This document shows positions 13,056 through 23,494 of a DNA stretch of 64,000 nt, piece after piece. Position numbers and translations under genes: made by a program. A model generated the notes under the pieces. The model did not search any database. It was given only the letters and a program-made list of their open reading frames with translations, and had not been told where the DNA came from. The DNA lies in contig NW_001799066.1 in assembly GCF_000165425.1 (NCBI RefSeq), positions 186,001-250,000 on the forward strand. Reading direction: 5' to 3'. Position 1 is the first letter of the stretch. Each line of letters begins with the position of its first letter. The stretch is from Paramecium tetraurelia (lineage: Eukaryota > Ciliophora > Oligohymenophorea > Peniculida > Parameciidae).

Positions 13056-13806
13056 TCATCTAAAATCTTTATCAATTTGAAACATCACTTATTAAATCTT
13101 CCTATTAATACTTAATGAACTTGAATACTTATCAATCTCAGCGGCTTTGGCTGCGTCTTGATTCTTATACAACTATTGAACAGCTTTTTGTGCATTTGAC
13201 AATAGAGTGATTGTGGTTAAATATTCCTTAGTTTTTTTTAATTTATTATCACTTTGTTTTGATTTTGAAATAGTTCTCTTATTTTCTTTCTAAGATTGCA
13301 GAACTTTATTGGAAGGGTCTAATAGGTTATATATCTCACTTATATTTTGTTTGATTAAATTATCTAGAGTCAAATGAGGTTTGCAGATTGGAATCTAATA
13401 ATTATGATCTGAAGTGGAAAAGTAGACATCTGACTAATCATTTTTTTTTGGAGTTAATTTAATGTTGTTTGTAGCTTTTAAGAAATTATAATTTTATTAC
13501 TATTAATTTATTCAATTAAATTATCTTGAAGTGCATGAACTGAATTATGAGTTAAATGTTTTTGTGTATCCGCAGGCATAAGAGGAGTTATTGACAAAGA
13601 TTACCTATGTTCATGCCACATATTGATCAACTGAAGCACATTTTCATTAGATTTTTTTATTTGTTTAGCTTTTAAAATAATTATTCAATACTCCTCTCAG
13701 TCGATTTTGAGTTAGAATTCAGGTAGTATCTTTTGGAAGCGGATTGATTTCCTGCATAAACATCATTTATTTCAGTCTTAATCCTTTCAAATTAGTATGG
13801 TTTCAT
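13056..13806 (-). CDS. Unknown protein, 233 residues, helical
   Basis: Start at 13804-13806, reading MKPYQFERIKTEINDVYAG. Two introns of 23 and 26 nt, both ending in AAAAG instead of TAG, bring start and stop into one frame. The protein contains LINMWHEHRQSLSITPLMP, PKKNDQSDVYFSTSDHNYQ and a basic, helical C-terminal half (TISKSKQSDNKLKKTKEYL, NAQKAVQQLYKNQDAAKAAE) that may form a coiled coil. No family recognised. Confidence 0.72.
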
Positions 13807-14023
13807 TTTTCAGAATTATTATAAAATTAAATTAAATACATTATAGAACAATTTATGGACTTAAATCTAATTATTATACTTGATTATTTCATAGAAAAAG
13901 AATTATCTATTATTTTATAGAAATTAATATATAAAATATAATAAATAATGAAAATAATTGTTATTCTACTTGATTATGAGAAATTTAATTATAATATATT
14001 TTGTATTTTTTTATTAACAAAAT

Positions 14024-15257
14024 TCATTATTGTTATTTTTTACGATGTTGAGGACTGCCTACATTTGATTTACTTTACCTGGTTGGGGAGATTATTTTTG
14101 ATCTTAAACTTCTAAACTATAATTTTAATTCATCCTTATTTGGAAGTTAATGTAAATGAGGACTGTTGCTTCCCTTGACAAAGAAGTTGTTATTTTAAGA
14201 AAAGGGAGTTTTTCTAGGGACTTTTGTGCTTTAATTAGAAAAGAGTTTAATTGCGAAATCCATGATTCCTTCATTTACACCATCATTTTATTGAGGTAGC
14301 TAATGATTTTGATTGCTTCTAGAGGTAAGTAAGCCTGATTTGGCTTGATCAATGTTACCCATCGAAACTTATCTAGATTTAACTCTAGTGGTCATTGATC
14401 CTTTATTTATAGGTGGCTACTATTGTTGGGGTTTTTGAGAATTGTGTTGATGTTAAGAAATGACGATCTTAACAGTTGGAGGCTTGTTAGATGTTGTAGT
14501 AAATTTTGGATAGCGAGAGATGAATGGTGCTTTTAGGTTTTAATTTGCTTTGATTTGCTTTTCAATGTGCATTTTAATTGTATTTGATGGCGTTTGACTC
14601 TTTGTTGGAAAGTGATTAATTCGAATCTGGTTTTTAGGTTCTAAAAAATCAATTGGATCTACTATCTCATTACAGTTTCCAATCTAAATTATAAGATCTT
14701 TAAGCAATGTCGAATTTGTAATTTTCGAATAATCAGCTTAGGTTGTCACTAATTTTAAATCCTTCAATAGATATTTCATATTTTCAACAGAGCAATCCTC
14801 CGATGAATCTTTCTACTTTGTTGGACTATGTTGTACATCATTATATACTCCCAATTCTTTTTTAATTTTACGATATTATATGTTTCTAATCTTTTCCATC
14901 CTACAATTAATTAAGGTCGAATGAAAGTTTCTTGGAATATTAATGTGATATTTGTAGTATTCAAGCAGAGATTAAATTCGAGTATCCGATTCTGAAGACT
15001 TATAAAATCTTGGGATAGAGAAATACCATATACCTTCTTAAGTATTCATTCTCTAAATCATATAAATTGTTATCATAATGTCGAATTCGCTATTTAGTTC
15101 TTTTGGTTTCTAAAATATCATTAATGTCTCTTTAGAAGTAAAAATTTTATGATTGTGCATATTTGCAATATAAGGCTTTTGTAAGAACAAGAGAGAATGA
15201 ACCATCTTGTTTATATTTCAAGCAAAATAAACAAGCTGTCCCTGATTCTTGCTTCAT
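14024..15257 (-). CDS. Conserved protein of an unnamed family; paralog of the gene at 47.5-48.8 kb
   Basis: 402 residues with one intron (15009-15033). The N-terminal third carries a conserved module: CLFCLKYKQDG, LTKALYCKYAQSQNFYFQ, RDINDILETKRTK, NEYLRRFYKS, LLEYYKYHINIPRNF and RMEKIRNIQYRKI. The same order of elements occurs in the gene at 47504-48785. The remaining two thirds are Ser/Asn/Gln-rich and basic (TTRVKSRQVSMGNIDQAKSG), probably disordered. The short C-x-x-C pair near the N-terminus (CLFC) might bind metal, but no second pair is obvious. I do not recognise the family and assign no function. Confidence 0.85.
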
Positions 15258-15426
15258 AATAATTATTATGTTAAATTATATAATTTTATCAAGAAATATC
15301 TAATAAACAATCAAATTTACAATATTGATTATATTGTCTCAATGAAACCACACTTGTTGCCTAAAGATTTAAATGAATTTCTCTATTTTGAACAAAAATA
15401 ATAAAATTAGTTTTTGATATATTTAA

Positions 15427-15766
15427 ATGCATCATATTAATTAGAAACGAATAAGAACTCAGAAAGTAATTGATTTAATTAAAATTGAACAGTAGTGCTA
15501 TATGCAAGACAGATTCTTATTAATAAATGTATTTATGATTCTATGTTCGATTATAGTAATCATGAAATATCAATTGAGAATTTAACTAAGATCTATTCAA
15601 CTTCTTAATGTTGATATAAGGTTTTCATCAGTATTATTTAAGAATATATAGGTATTTTATTAATTGTATATATTATAAAAATTCTAATGGATTATATTTT
15701 ATAAAATGGGAAGGTAATAGTAAATACTTATTAAAATTTGAAATGGAATTCAAAAAAGATCAGTGA
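15427..15766 (+). CDS. Small unknown gene, splicing uncertain
   Basis: Starts MHHINQKRIRTQKVIDLIK. The 3' end is convincing: NSNGLYFIKWEGNSKYLLKF then EMEFKKDQ and TGA. Joining the two needs one intron; GTTTTCATC...ATATAG (31 nt, about 15620-15650) works in frame. An alternative middle exon reads DSMFDYSNHEISIENLTKIY and would need another junction. Function unknown. Its last 17 bases overlap the 3' end of the convergent next gene. Confidence 0.45.
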
Positions 15767-16936
15767 CAAATTTATCTCTCTAACTTAGGTAATCTGTTAA
15801 AGAGAATTCATCACCGCCCATCACTCCGTCGTTTTTAAATGAAATTTCAGTGAGTCCTCTTTGTTTTATTATTTTTCTATTTATTTTCTTCTCTTTTTCA
15901 ATGCAATTAGGATAGTATGCTTGATAATAAATTCTTTCTTCAGCTTCCATTACCCCAATTAATTGCTGTTTTAAATTATTTTCTAATTCTGGTTTATTTA
16001 ACTAATTATTGTATTTCTTTTACTTTTTAATAATTTGGTATTCTTTAAACTAGGGTTTTTAATTTCTGAAGCAACAGTTATTGTGGATGTTAGGCTGCAG
16101 TTGAATTTGTAATCAGTATAAAATAATTTTCTACATAATTTATTTATTTACTTGCCTAAATGTCATACTCAAATAAGAATTAGCCCATTTCAGAATTCCA
16201 AAAGAAGTGTTACAATGGTGTCTTTGATCTCTGCAGTAGAAATTGTTATATTTGCATTCTTTACATCCTCCACTAATTGTCATTTGCGAATCCTCTCTTA
16301 ATTAACATATAAAAGCATTATCGATTTGTATCAAAAATTGTGAATCCTTTGAAAATTATTTACTTTTAGGACTAGGAGTCTTAGTATTGCTTTTCATCCA
16401 ATAATTGATCTAAATCATTCGAACTTGAAAGTTCTTTATATAATTAAATTTATTAGAATAGACTGGGGACAGCATGCTTTGAATAGCAGGTTTAGTTTAA
16501 ATAATATTCTTTTTCTGAAATTTTCTTTTCAACATCAAAAAAGGCTTATGATTCTAACTCTTCTTTGAAGAACTGTATATTAGATGTGATATACCTTATT
16601 ATAATGTTCTTGGATGATTAAAATGGCGAAAATTTCATTTAATAGTTCAGCTAAATAAATATTCTCAACTTAATTTGAGGCTATCAGAATCAAAAACCTT
16701 TCTATAGATACTTTAATGAAAATACTTTAAAAGTCATCAAATTTCCCTCTTACTTTCCCATACGCAGAGGACATCTCTAAAACTTTATCCTCCAAAACAT
16801 CTTAATCAATTAATTTTTTTCGAATTTCTTTCTGCAAATTAAACCACTCAGAGTCCAATTCAATGTCTCTTCGCATTTCAAAGAAAAATACTGATCTCTT
16901 TAAATCGAAAATAATGAATCCTCTAAATTATAGCAT
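15750..16936 (-). CDS. Unknown protein, several introns, about 350-370 residues
   Basis: The start at 16934-16936 reads MLQFRGFIIFDLKRSVFFFE, followed by MRRDIELDSEWFNLQKEIRK and LLNEIFAILIIQEHYNK, where a 22-nt intron begins. A cysteine/histidine-rich patch follows (GCKECKYNNFYCRDQRHHC). The C-terminal part is LNKPELENNLKQQLIG, EAEERIYYQAYYPNCIEKE and KNDGVMGGDEFSLTDYLSQ. At least one intron around the Cys/His patch is unresolved. The patch could be a zinc site, but I cannot name a domain. Confidence 0.6.
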
Positions 16937-17450
16937 TTATTAATTAATTAAGATCAATAAAAAAGCTTTTATTACTTAAATCACACATCAGAATCATTTA
17001 ATATTAATCTATTCGGAGACCATCTGAATATTTTAGCAACTATACAAATATAAATTTATTGAATTAATATTAACTTAATTAAATCATAATAAGGAATCAA
17101 TAAATTAAATTATTAATAGAACTAGTTATTTAAGAGGATAAATTAATAATACTCTATCATAACAACATTATCTATAAATATTATTCAATTGGAATCTCTA
17201 GAAGCATTTATCCTAAGAACTAATCTTAAAAGCTATTTCCCTTTATTTTCACATCTTAGAGCTAGTTGCACAATAATTCATTTAAATATATAATTATATA
17301 AACCACTATTTTTTTTGTATTGTTTATTGCCAAAATAACATTAATATCATGTCTGATTCCTTTTATTGGTTCTTTATTATGCAAAATTAAATATAAAGAA
17401 TTCATATATATAAAAAATCAAATTTATATGTACTGATGAATCAAAAGATC
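16937..17450. other. AT-rich intergenic stretch
   Basis: About 510 bp between the start of one minus-strand gene and the stop of the next. Nothing with start, stop and protein-like composition was found on either strand. Confidence 0.45.
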
Positions 17451-19842
17451 TCACAAGCTTGCTATCCAGGTCTCTATTGATACAGCTAGGGTGCTCTATT
17501 AATTATTAGAATACTATTACCCATTTGATTTTGTAGTACTTTCAACTCTAGGCTAATATTATTGATCACTTTGCTTGAAATCATATGGAGTGAAATTGTA
17601 AGTGGATGGTCGAAACTCTCCAGGTTTATAATCACCTGAGTTATCATACAAGTAGTTATAATCTTCGACACTCCCAATGTTATTTTTGTATGGAACTGAT
17701 GATAAATAAGGATTAACGTAGTCATTCGAGGGAGATACATATGATTAGACTGGAAATGGATCATTGGTATCATTATATTTATCCCATTAACTGAAATCGT
17801 ACTTCTTTTTAGGATCACTTGAAATCTGAGGAGCATAATAGGATTGATTATTAATAAAGTTGTAATCATACTCCTGTACTTGCACAGGCTACTATAAAAC
17901 CCCATCATTTTAAATTGGCTTTGGAATTTACTATTAACTCTAGGGTTCAAAAGGGATGGTTGGTATATATTATGAAGATGGGTTTAACTATGTTGCTGGT
18001 ACTTGTGAATACAAAGATGGGTTCTAAGGATTGTAAATATTATTATAAGGGTTAGGACCAGTATTGCTGAACCGACTAGATTGAGAAGTTTAATATTGTC
18101 TGCTATGTTTACTGACGTATTTGGGCTAATAATCAGGCTTATCATTCAATATGAGATCATCTATATTAGCTTATATTTCCTAATTTACTTTATCTTATTA
18201 TTATGGTATCTGTTTGTATTCTAATTGTTAAGATCCCTTCATTGAATCAGACCCATAAAATGGATTGTTAAATGATGGTTTATTTGATATTTAATTTGGT
18301 TATTATTATTATTAATCTTAATTGGCATTGAAGGAATTGCCTCCGAATAATGGTTTATTAGTTTAACTGTTCTCTTGCAACAATTTTTCATTTTAAGGGT
18401 TAGTTAAATATGAATCATTAAGAACACTGTCATATTTTCTCTCATAAGGTATATAGGTGTCATCCAGTTATTTTTATCCTTGAGTTGCTTGTACTTATAT
18501 TTTTTATTAAGAAGGTTATTTTTATCCACCGTTTGAAGTTTCTAATTATTTAGGTTGGCGAGGTTGGGATGCAACTTCTTCAAGATCTCTAGAACACTTA
18601 ACACAAATACACTTTTTTTTCTTCTCTGGTGGAGGTGGTTATTCTGGTTATTAGGGTTATCCTGGTTATTAGGGTTATTAAGGTTATTAAGGTTATTAAG
18701 GTTGTTAGGGTTATTAGGATTATTAAGGTTATTGGGCAATAATAGGCTATTTTATAATATTAGGTTGTGATGCTTGATTATTTATAGGTGGAGGTGGAAT
18801 TTCTAAAGGAGGAGCTTAATTAAGGTATTATAAATTGTTAGTTGGTTAAGAGAAAAATACTTAAGGCTCCTCTTCATATGTTGGTTGTTATTATTATTGA
18901 GGCAAATCGTAAAAGTAGTCATTTGGATCAGGTGGCCAATATGATTAGAGTACTTTCTAACCACCCAAAGAATACTCCAAATGGTTGGGATCAAATTGAT
19001 TAGAAAGGATTCCTAATTCTTTGTCCTTCAAAAATCTTATCTTATTTAATGTAACTGGATCAATGTATTCTAATTTCAGATATTATATTACCTTCTATTT
19101 AGGACCATAATAGATTAATTGACAATGTAGTATTTAAGATATAGATACTTTCGCATGTGTTAGGAAAACATGTTTATAACACTTTAATTATCTAAAATAT
19201 CTTATCTAATGGCATCTTATATGCGCTCTAATCTTTAGTTTAAATTACAGCAATCCAGTTCTCCACCTTACCTGGGTAGAACATATAGTCTTCTACTATT
19301 GCACACAGGATGACAGCTGCTCTTTCAAATAAAGCTAAATCATCTACTAATTTTGTTGAAATTACAATGCAAGGGATATGATTTCTTGTCCTGCCCTCTA
19401 TATATATAGCTCCTTTATACTAGAATGGTTATTTATCATAATACATATAAGGCTTCGACATCGTTACTTAAATCTAGATAACCAGGTTAAAACAAAATGT
19501 TGCTTGTTTATGCCAATTGCTAACTTTATATAAATAAATACATCTAAAGAGGATTGGATATCAAATTTATTAGCATACAGATATCTTAATAATAAACTAT
19601 CATAATGAATATTGGGATCATATAGTTCATTCCTTTGAAGAGCCTGAGCCAATGAACTTATTTGCATCCTTTCGAATTAATCATAATCTTAGATTTTGAA
19701 GATCTTTCTAATTGCATTTTAACCAGTCCCAGCCTTTATACTAGTTGCTAAACAGAATAGAAAAGCATTGCTTACGAGGTAGTATAATATCATCGGCTAT
19801 TTGCTAAGGCAACCTGATATAATCAAATCGTTATTGAAACAT
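17451..19842 (-). CDS. Sec14-like CRAL-TRIO domain protein with Pro/Gln-rich tail
   Basis: 773 residues in the model MFQQRFDYIRLPQQIADDII..., with introns of 28, 20 and 22 nt that make start and stop frames agree. The CRAL-TRIO N-lobe is SLLLRYLYANKFDIQSSLDV; the lipid-binding domain has KVENWIAVIQTKD, KVLQTCFPNTCESIYILN, INLLWSQIEEYIDPVTLNKI and the closing NHLEYSLGG. This family binds and exchanges phosphatidylinositol and other lipids. The next 450 residues are low complexity: a Q-P-Q repeat, a C-x-C-x-x-C stretch (KKKCICVKC) and Tyr/Asn/Pro-rich sequence. Only 17 bp separate its start from the stop of the upstream RBR gene. Confidence 0.88.
18640..18740 (-). repeat. 9-bp tandem repeat coding for Gln-Pro-Gln
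   Basis: About ten copies of a 9-bp unit (on the minus strand, TAACCTTAA and variants with CCC or CCA) within the Sec14-like gene. Under the ciliate code it reads Q-P-Q. On the plus strand the same DNA looks like a leucine/glycine-rich frame, which is a shadow. Confidence 0.85.
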
Positions 19843-19859
19843 TAGAATAAATAAATAAA

Positions 19860-20887
19860 TCAAAAATTCCTTCTGCTCTTAATAAATTTGATTAGCAAAG
19901 ACAATAAAAACACTAGTAGTAATATACATTCGTATAAGACAACAAAGGGGTAAAGGACTATTCCCCCAATAAAATAAACAAAAAAACTGATCAATAGCAT
20001 TTGAATTCGTGACAGCCTAGAGTTTATTAATGTATGTACCTACCAACTGCTGCTAGGTTATCAGAACGATTAAATAAGTAATAGGATCCGGAAAACGGAT
20101 GTAATATAAGCAGTAAAATACCCAAGGCGATCAAAAGTGGGGAGATTATGAATAATAAAACGAAGGGCAGTATTTAATATAACTTTGGATATTTCCATGG
20201 CATGGTATTAGTGTATTGCTTATTGGGACATCCAAAAAAGTAATTGTAATTATTATAATGTTTAGCTACAATATGCAATGTATAATATACATGTGTATTA
20301 TCTCCTGCAAATCCAACAGAATTGATATTGACATCTCTTACATGTCATATGATTGCATCCACCTTCCTTTTGAACAATAATTTTGCATTTGGGACATCTT
20401 TAGATCTTTTCTTGTCTGCTGTCCAATACAAATATTTCGTCCATCAATTTATTACAACTACTAAATCCATGGGATTCATTTCCACAATCCTTACATATTT
20501 CCTAACCACATATACATCTATCGGTATCCAAGAGTACATATAAATCGCAGGATTTATTGGGACAATGTCTCATACTTGGGTTGTTTTCGCCCTTGTATTA
20601 GGTTCTGAATTTCTCAAATTTTGCAAGTTTTAATTTTTGTATTATTTAAACTACTTCTTCATAAGAGATGGTATATGAGCAGGAAGGACACCTAATATGC
20701 ATCACTATTCCTTCGTCTATCTTTACATTTAAATACTATTCTAAACAATTTCTATATTCATTTAACATATAAACCTGCAGAATCTATGTTTGCATTCTAA
20801 ATCAAAGTTATCTCCTTTGTACTCTTAACAGATTGGACATTAATTTAATTGCTAAGATTCATTTTCATACTCAATAGCTTATTGCAT
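19860..20887 (-). CDS. RBR (RING-IBR-RING) E3 ubiquitin ligase with C-terminal membrane segments
   Basis: 318 residues; introns 20752-20774, 20266-20290 and 20017-20039. RING1: [20 protein letters not shown] then CRNCLEQYL and [27 protein letters not shown] and [18 protein letters not shown]2: [19 protein letters not shown], then CQYQFCWIC, where the first cysteine after HMTCKRC is positioned as the catalytic Cys of the class. Two hydrophobic segments follow ([20 protein letters not shown] and one near the end), as in RNF19-type ligases anchored to ER membranes. RBR ligases receive ubiquitin from an E2 onto RING2 before transfer. The start codon lies 19 bp from that of the divergent Pop5-like gene. 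Confidence 0.93.
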
Positions 20888-20906
20888 TAATTTATAATTA
20901 TAATTA

Positions 20907-21180
20907 ATGTATATTTAATACCAATTTGAGAAGCAAAGAAACCTAGACTTAAGTTTCGTCACTCTAACAATATCCAAGAGTTTGGAGTAAGTTATTCATG
21001 GCATCTAGATAATTATATGGGATTATTGGAATGGCTAAATTCCATTACTAGATAGTTGAAATTATTGGAAACAAAGCCAAAATAGAAATTGAAGAGGAGC
21101 TCTTATAAGAATTTTGGACAGCTATCTTATTGTGTTCAGAATACGGAAATGTTAAATATAAGTGTGTTTTAATATAGTGA
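20907..21180 (+). CDS. Possible RNase P/MRP subunit of the Pop5/Rpp14 family
   Basis: 83 residues with one 22-nt intron (20987-21008). The core reads KSLEQLYGIIGMAKFHYQ, IVEIIGNKAKIEI, ELLQEFWTAILLCSEYG and NVKYKCVLIQ. This order (L-x-G-x-x-G-x-A, a strand, then a helix with W-x-A-L/I) recalls the Pop5/Rpp14 fold, whose members bind RNase P RNA. It is short for the family (usually 110-170), so the identification is tentative. Stop (21178-21180) directly abuts the stop of the convergent gene with no base between. Confidence 0.5.
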
Positions 21181-23395
21181 TCATTTGACACCTAATAATA
21201 TCAATTTTTCTTATTTTTCTTCATGCTTTTTTACGGCTTCGTCATAATCCTTCTTCATTTTTTCGTTCTTCTCCTTCTCCTCTTGAATCTTTTATTTCAA
21301 TTGTTTTATTTCTGAACTATTCTATTAATATAATGTTTTCTGATCCTTAATAATTTATGCCACCTTATTTTTTTTAGGTTCAATCACATTTTAATTCAGT
21401 ATATCCAATTATTGCTTTTTTTGTTTTCGCATCTCTTGTCTCTCCTGTTATTTAAAATTGTTGACAGATTCCATCACTCCACTGCACCAATTAATTAAAT
21501 ATTGGATTTTCTCAGTTATAAACGATCTTTCATTGTCAAAACTACCGATATCATATGAATTGCTTACAATTTATCCATCTCTCTTAAAGTGTATACCGGA
21601 TACAGCAGAGGTTCATCTAATTTGTCCGTTTACATTCTGGTCATTAAATTCATTTCCTCCTATGTTTCTCTGAATTAATCTAATCTAATCAAAAAGGGAT
21701 TCTTTTCTTTTGTGATATTTTCTGTTGGAATCTCCTTAGTATTGTTTGGAATAGGTTAAGCTAAATTTTTGCATGCTTGCAAGGCTATTTGATATAAAGC
21801 TGATACTATTGTTTTTAAATTAGTTTACATCACCTCATTAATATCTTTAATATTCTTTTAAGTCTCAGGAAAACTCAAAGGAATGAAAAACCTGATCCAA
21901 AAATTTATAATGATCATCAAATTTTGAGTTGCAGGTTACATGTTTTTAAGACATCCTGAATATCCAAATTATAATCTATTTAGCTCGAACTTCGAATGAT
22001 AGTTTTATTATAGGAATTCAAAATCTCGTGTTATTTTGCTAAGGTACTCTAGAGAGTTTTTCTTAAGGGAGTAATTAGAAACTGCTTGGAATACATCTGA
22101 AATATATTATTTTAAAGCATTCGAGTTTTAGATTAAGGCCTTAGGAGTCACTTTCTGTTCTGGAGTTGCGACTACTCTTAAATTAACCTTCATTTAAGCC
22201 ATTTTCTACACCAAAGGATCACTTACAGTGGGTGAAAATCTCATCAATTCTGTTTTATATTCATTTTCCAATTAAGGAGTTTTATCTTTGGATATTTGGT
22301 TTTTAATCGGTCCGACTTTCATAAACTATTTTTTTTGGAACATTAAATAAGTAACCATGATAAAAATTCTTTTTATTTTATAGTTGCTGTTTTGTTTGAT
22401 CAGATTCTTCAATCTCTATTCATCCTAAGTCAAATCATAATACGGTGGGATTGGAACTGGTTTAAGTCGTTGCTTTCTAGGTTTCTACACATACTCCACA
22501 CTAGACTCGCTAGATTAACTTTCACTTTCCAGTACTCCGTTACTAATGTTCTTTATTTATTACTAATATAGATAGAGTCTAATTTAATACAAGTTCTTTG
22601 AGCATGTTTATTTAGTAATTTAGTTTCTTTACTTTCTTATTATCACTTTGCCTATTGGTTATAATCCTTGGTTATTCAAATGGGTAGATAGGTGGAGGTA
22701 TATCGAATAACTTTGGTTATTTAAATGACATTTCGGTTTGCTCATTTAATTTATAAGGTTTTTTTCTCAATTTGATTAATTATTTTTCTAGTTTTTCTTA
22801 TCTTGCCTGAAATTCATTTTATTTCTTAATCATTTCCTTCATGTATTCAAGAGTAGATTCTGAATTTCTGTTTGAATGTATTATTTATTATTGGGGCATA
22901 TGGGCCTTACTATATTAATTTGATAAAGTGTACAATTTAATTCTATGCATAAGGTGCAGGAAAATACTGGAATTACTAAACTTGATTCACTAAAGTTTGT
23001 ATATAGATATTTGTTACTATTTGGTAGTGGATATCCTGGTGGAATAGGATAGGGACTAAGATGATGATATTAGGGGTGCATAGGCACTAGTAATCTAGAA
23101 GTTTAAACATTTTCAGGTTTAGGAGATCTGTTTTAATTTATATAAGGAAGACTAGTTTATTTTTTAGCGATATTATTGACAAGTAGTAGATCCATTAATT
23201 CCATTTCCCTAGATTTTGGTCTATAATAAGTAGGAATATTGGATTAATTTACCTTAATGGAGGAACTTCTTAGGCCCAAGTTGCATAATCTTTTTTTGCT
23301 GTAAACTTGGCATTTTGTATTAGTTAACCAGGTTATTATGGAATAGCACCAATTTGTCCATTAAATTCTCCATGTGGATAATTTGGACTATACAT
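21181..23395 (-). CDS. Proline-rich coiled-coil protein, unknown
   Basis: Starts MYSPNYPHGEFNGQIGAIPQ. At least three introns near the 5' end (32, 28 and 25 nt) are needed, and others follow. The middle is a coiled coil (EYMKEMIKKQNEFQARQEKL, LEKQLIKLRKK), then PIPPYYDLTQDEQRLKNLI and FEFLQQNYHSKFELNRL. The C-terminal end is a charged helix (KQKIQEEKEKNEKMKKDYDE, KKHEEKQEKLILLGVK). The architecture suggests a structural or cytoskeletal protein, but no domain name applies. The stop touches that of the Pop5-like gene. Confidence 0.7.
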
Positions 23396-23494
23396 TTTAT
23401 AATATCGATTTTAATATTAATATTTGATTTTTTTAGTGTGTAAAATATTAGAAAATTAAAAATAGTCTTAATATGATTTAATATTTAAATAAGC

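Noticed and set aside
17486-17950. 154-codon standard-code frame on the minus strand
   Set aside because: It lies out of frame inside the Sec14-like gene, whose own frame is continuous and Tyr/Pro/Gln-rich.
18542-18770. Asn/Leu-Pro repeat frame and a Leu/Gly-rich plus-strand frame
   Set aside because: Alternative readings of the Q-P-Q repeat; the Q-P-Q frame continues into the domain on both sides.
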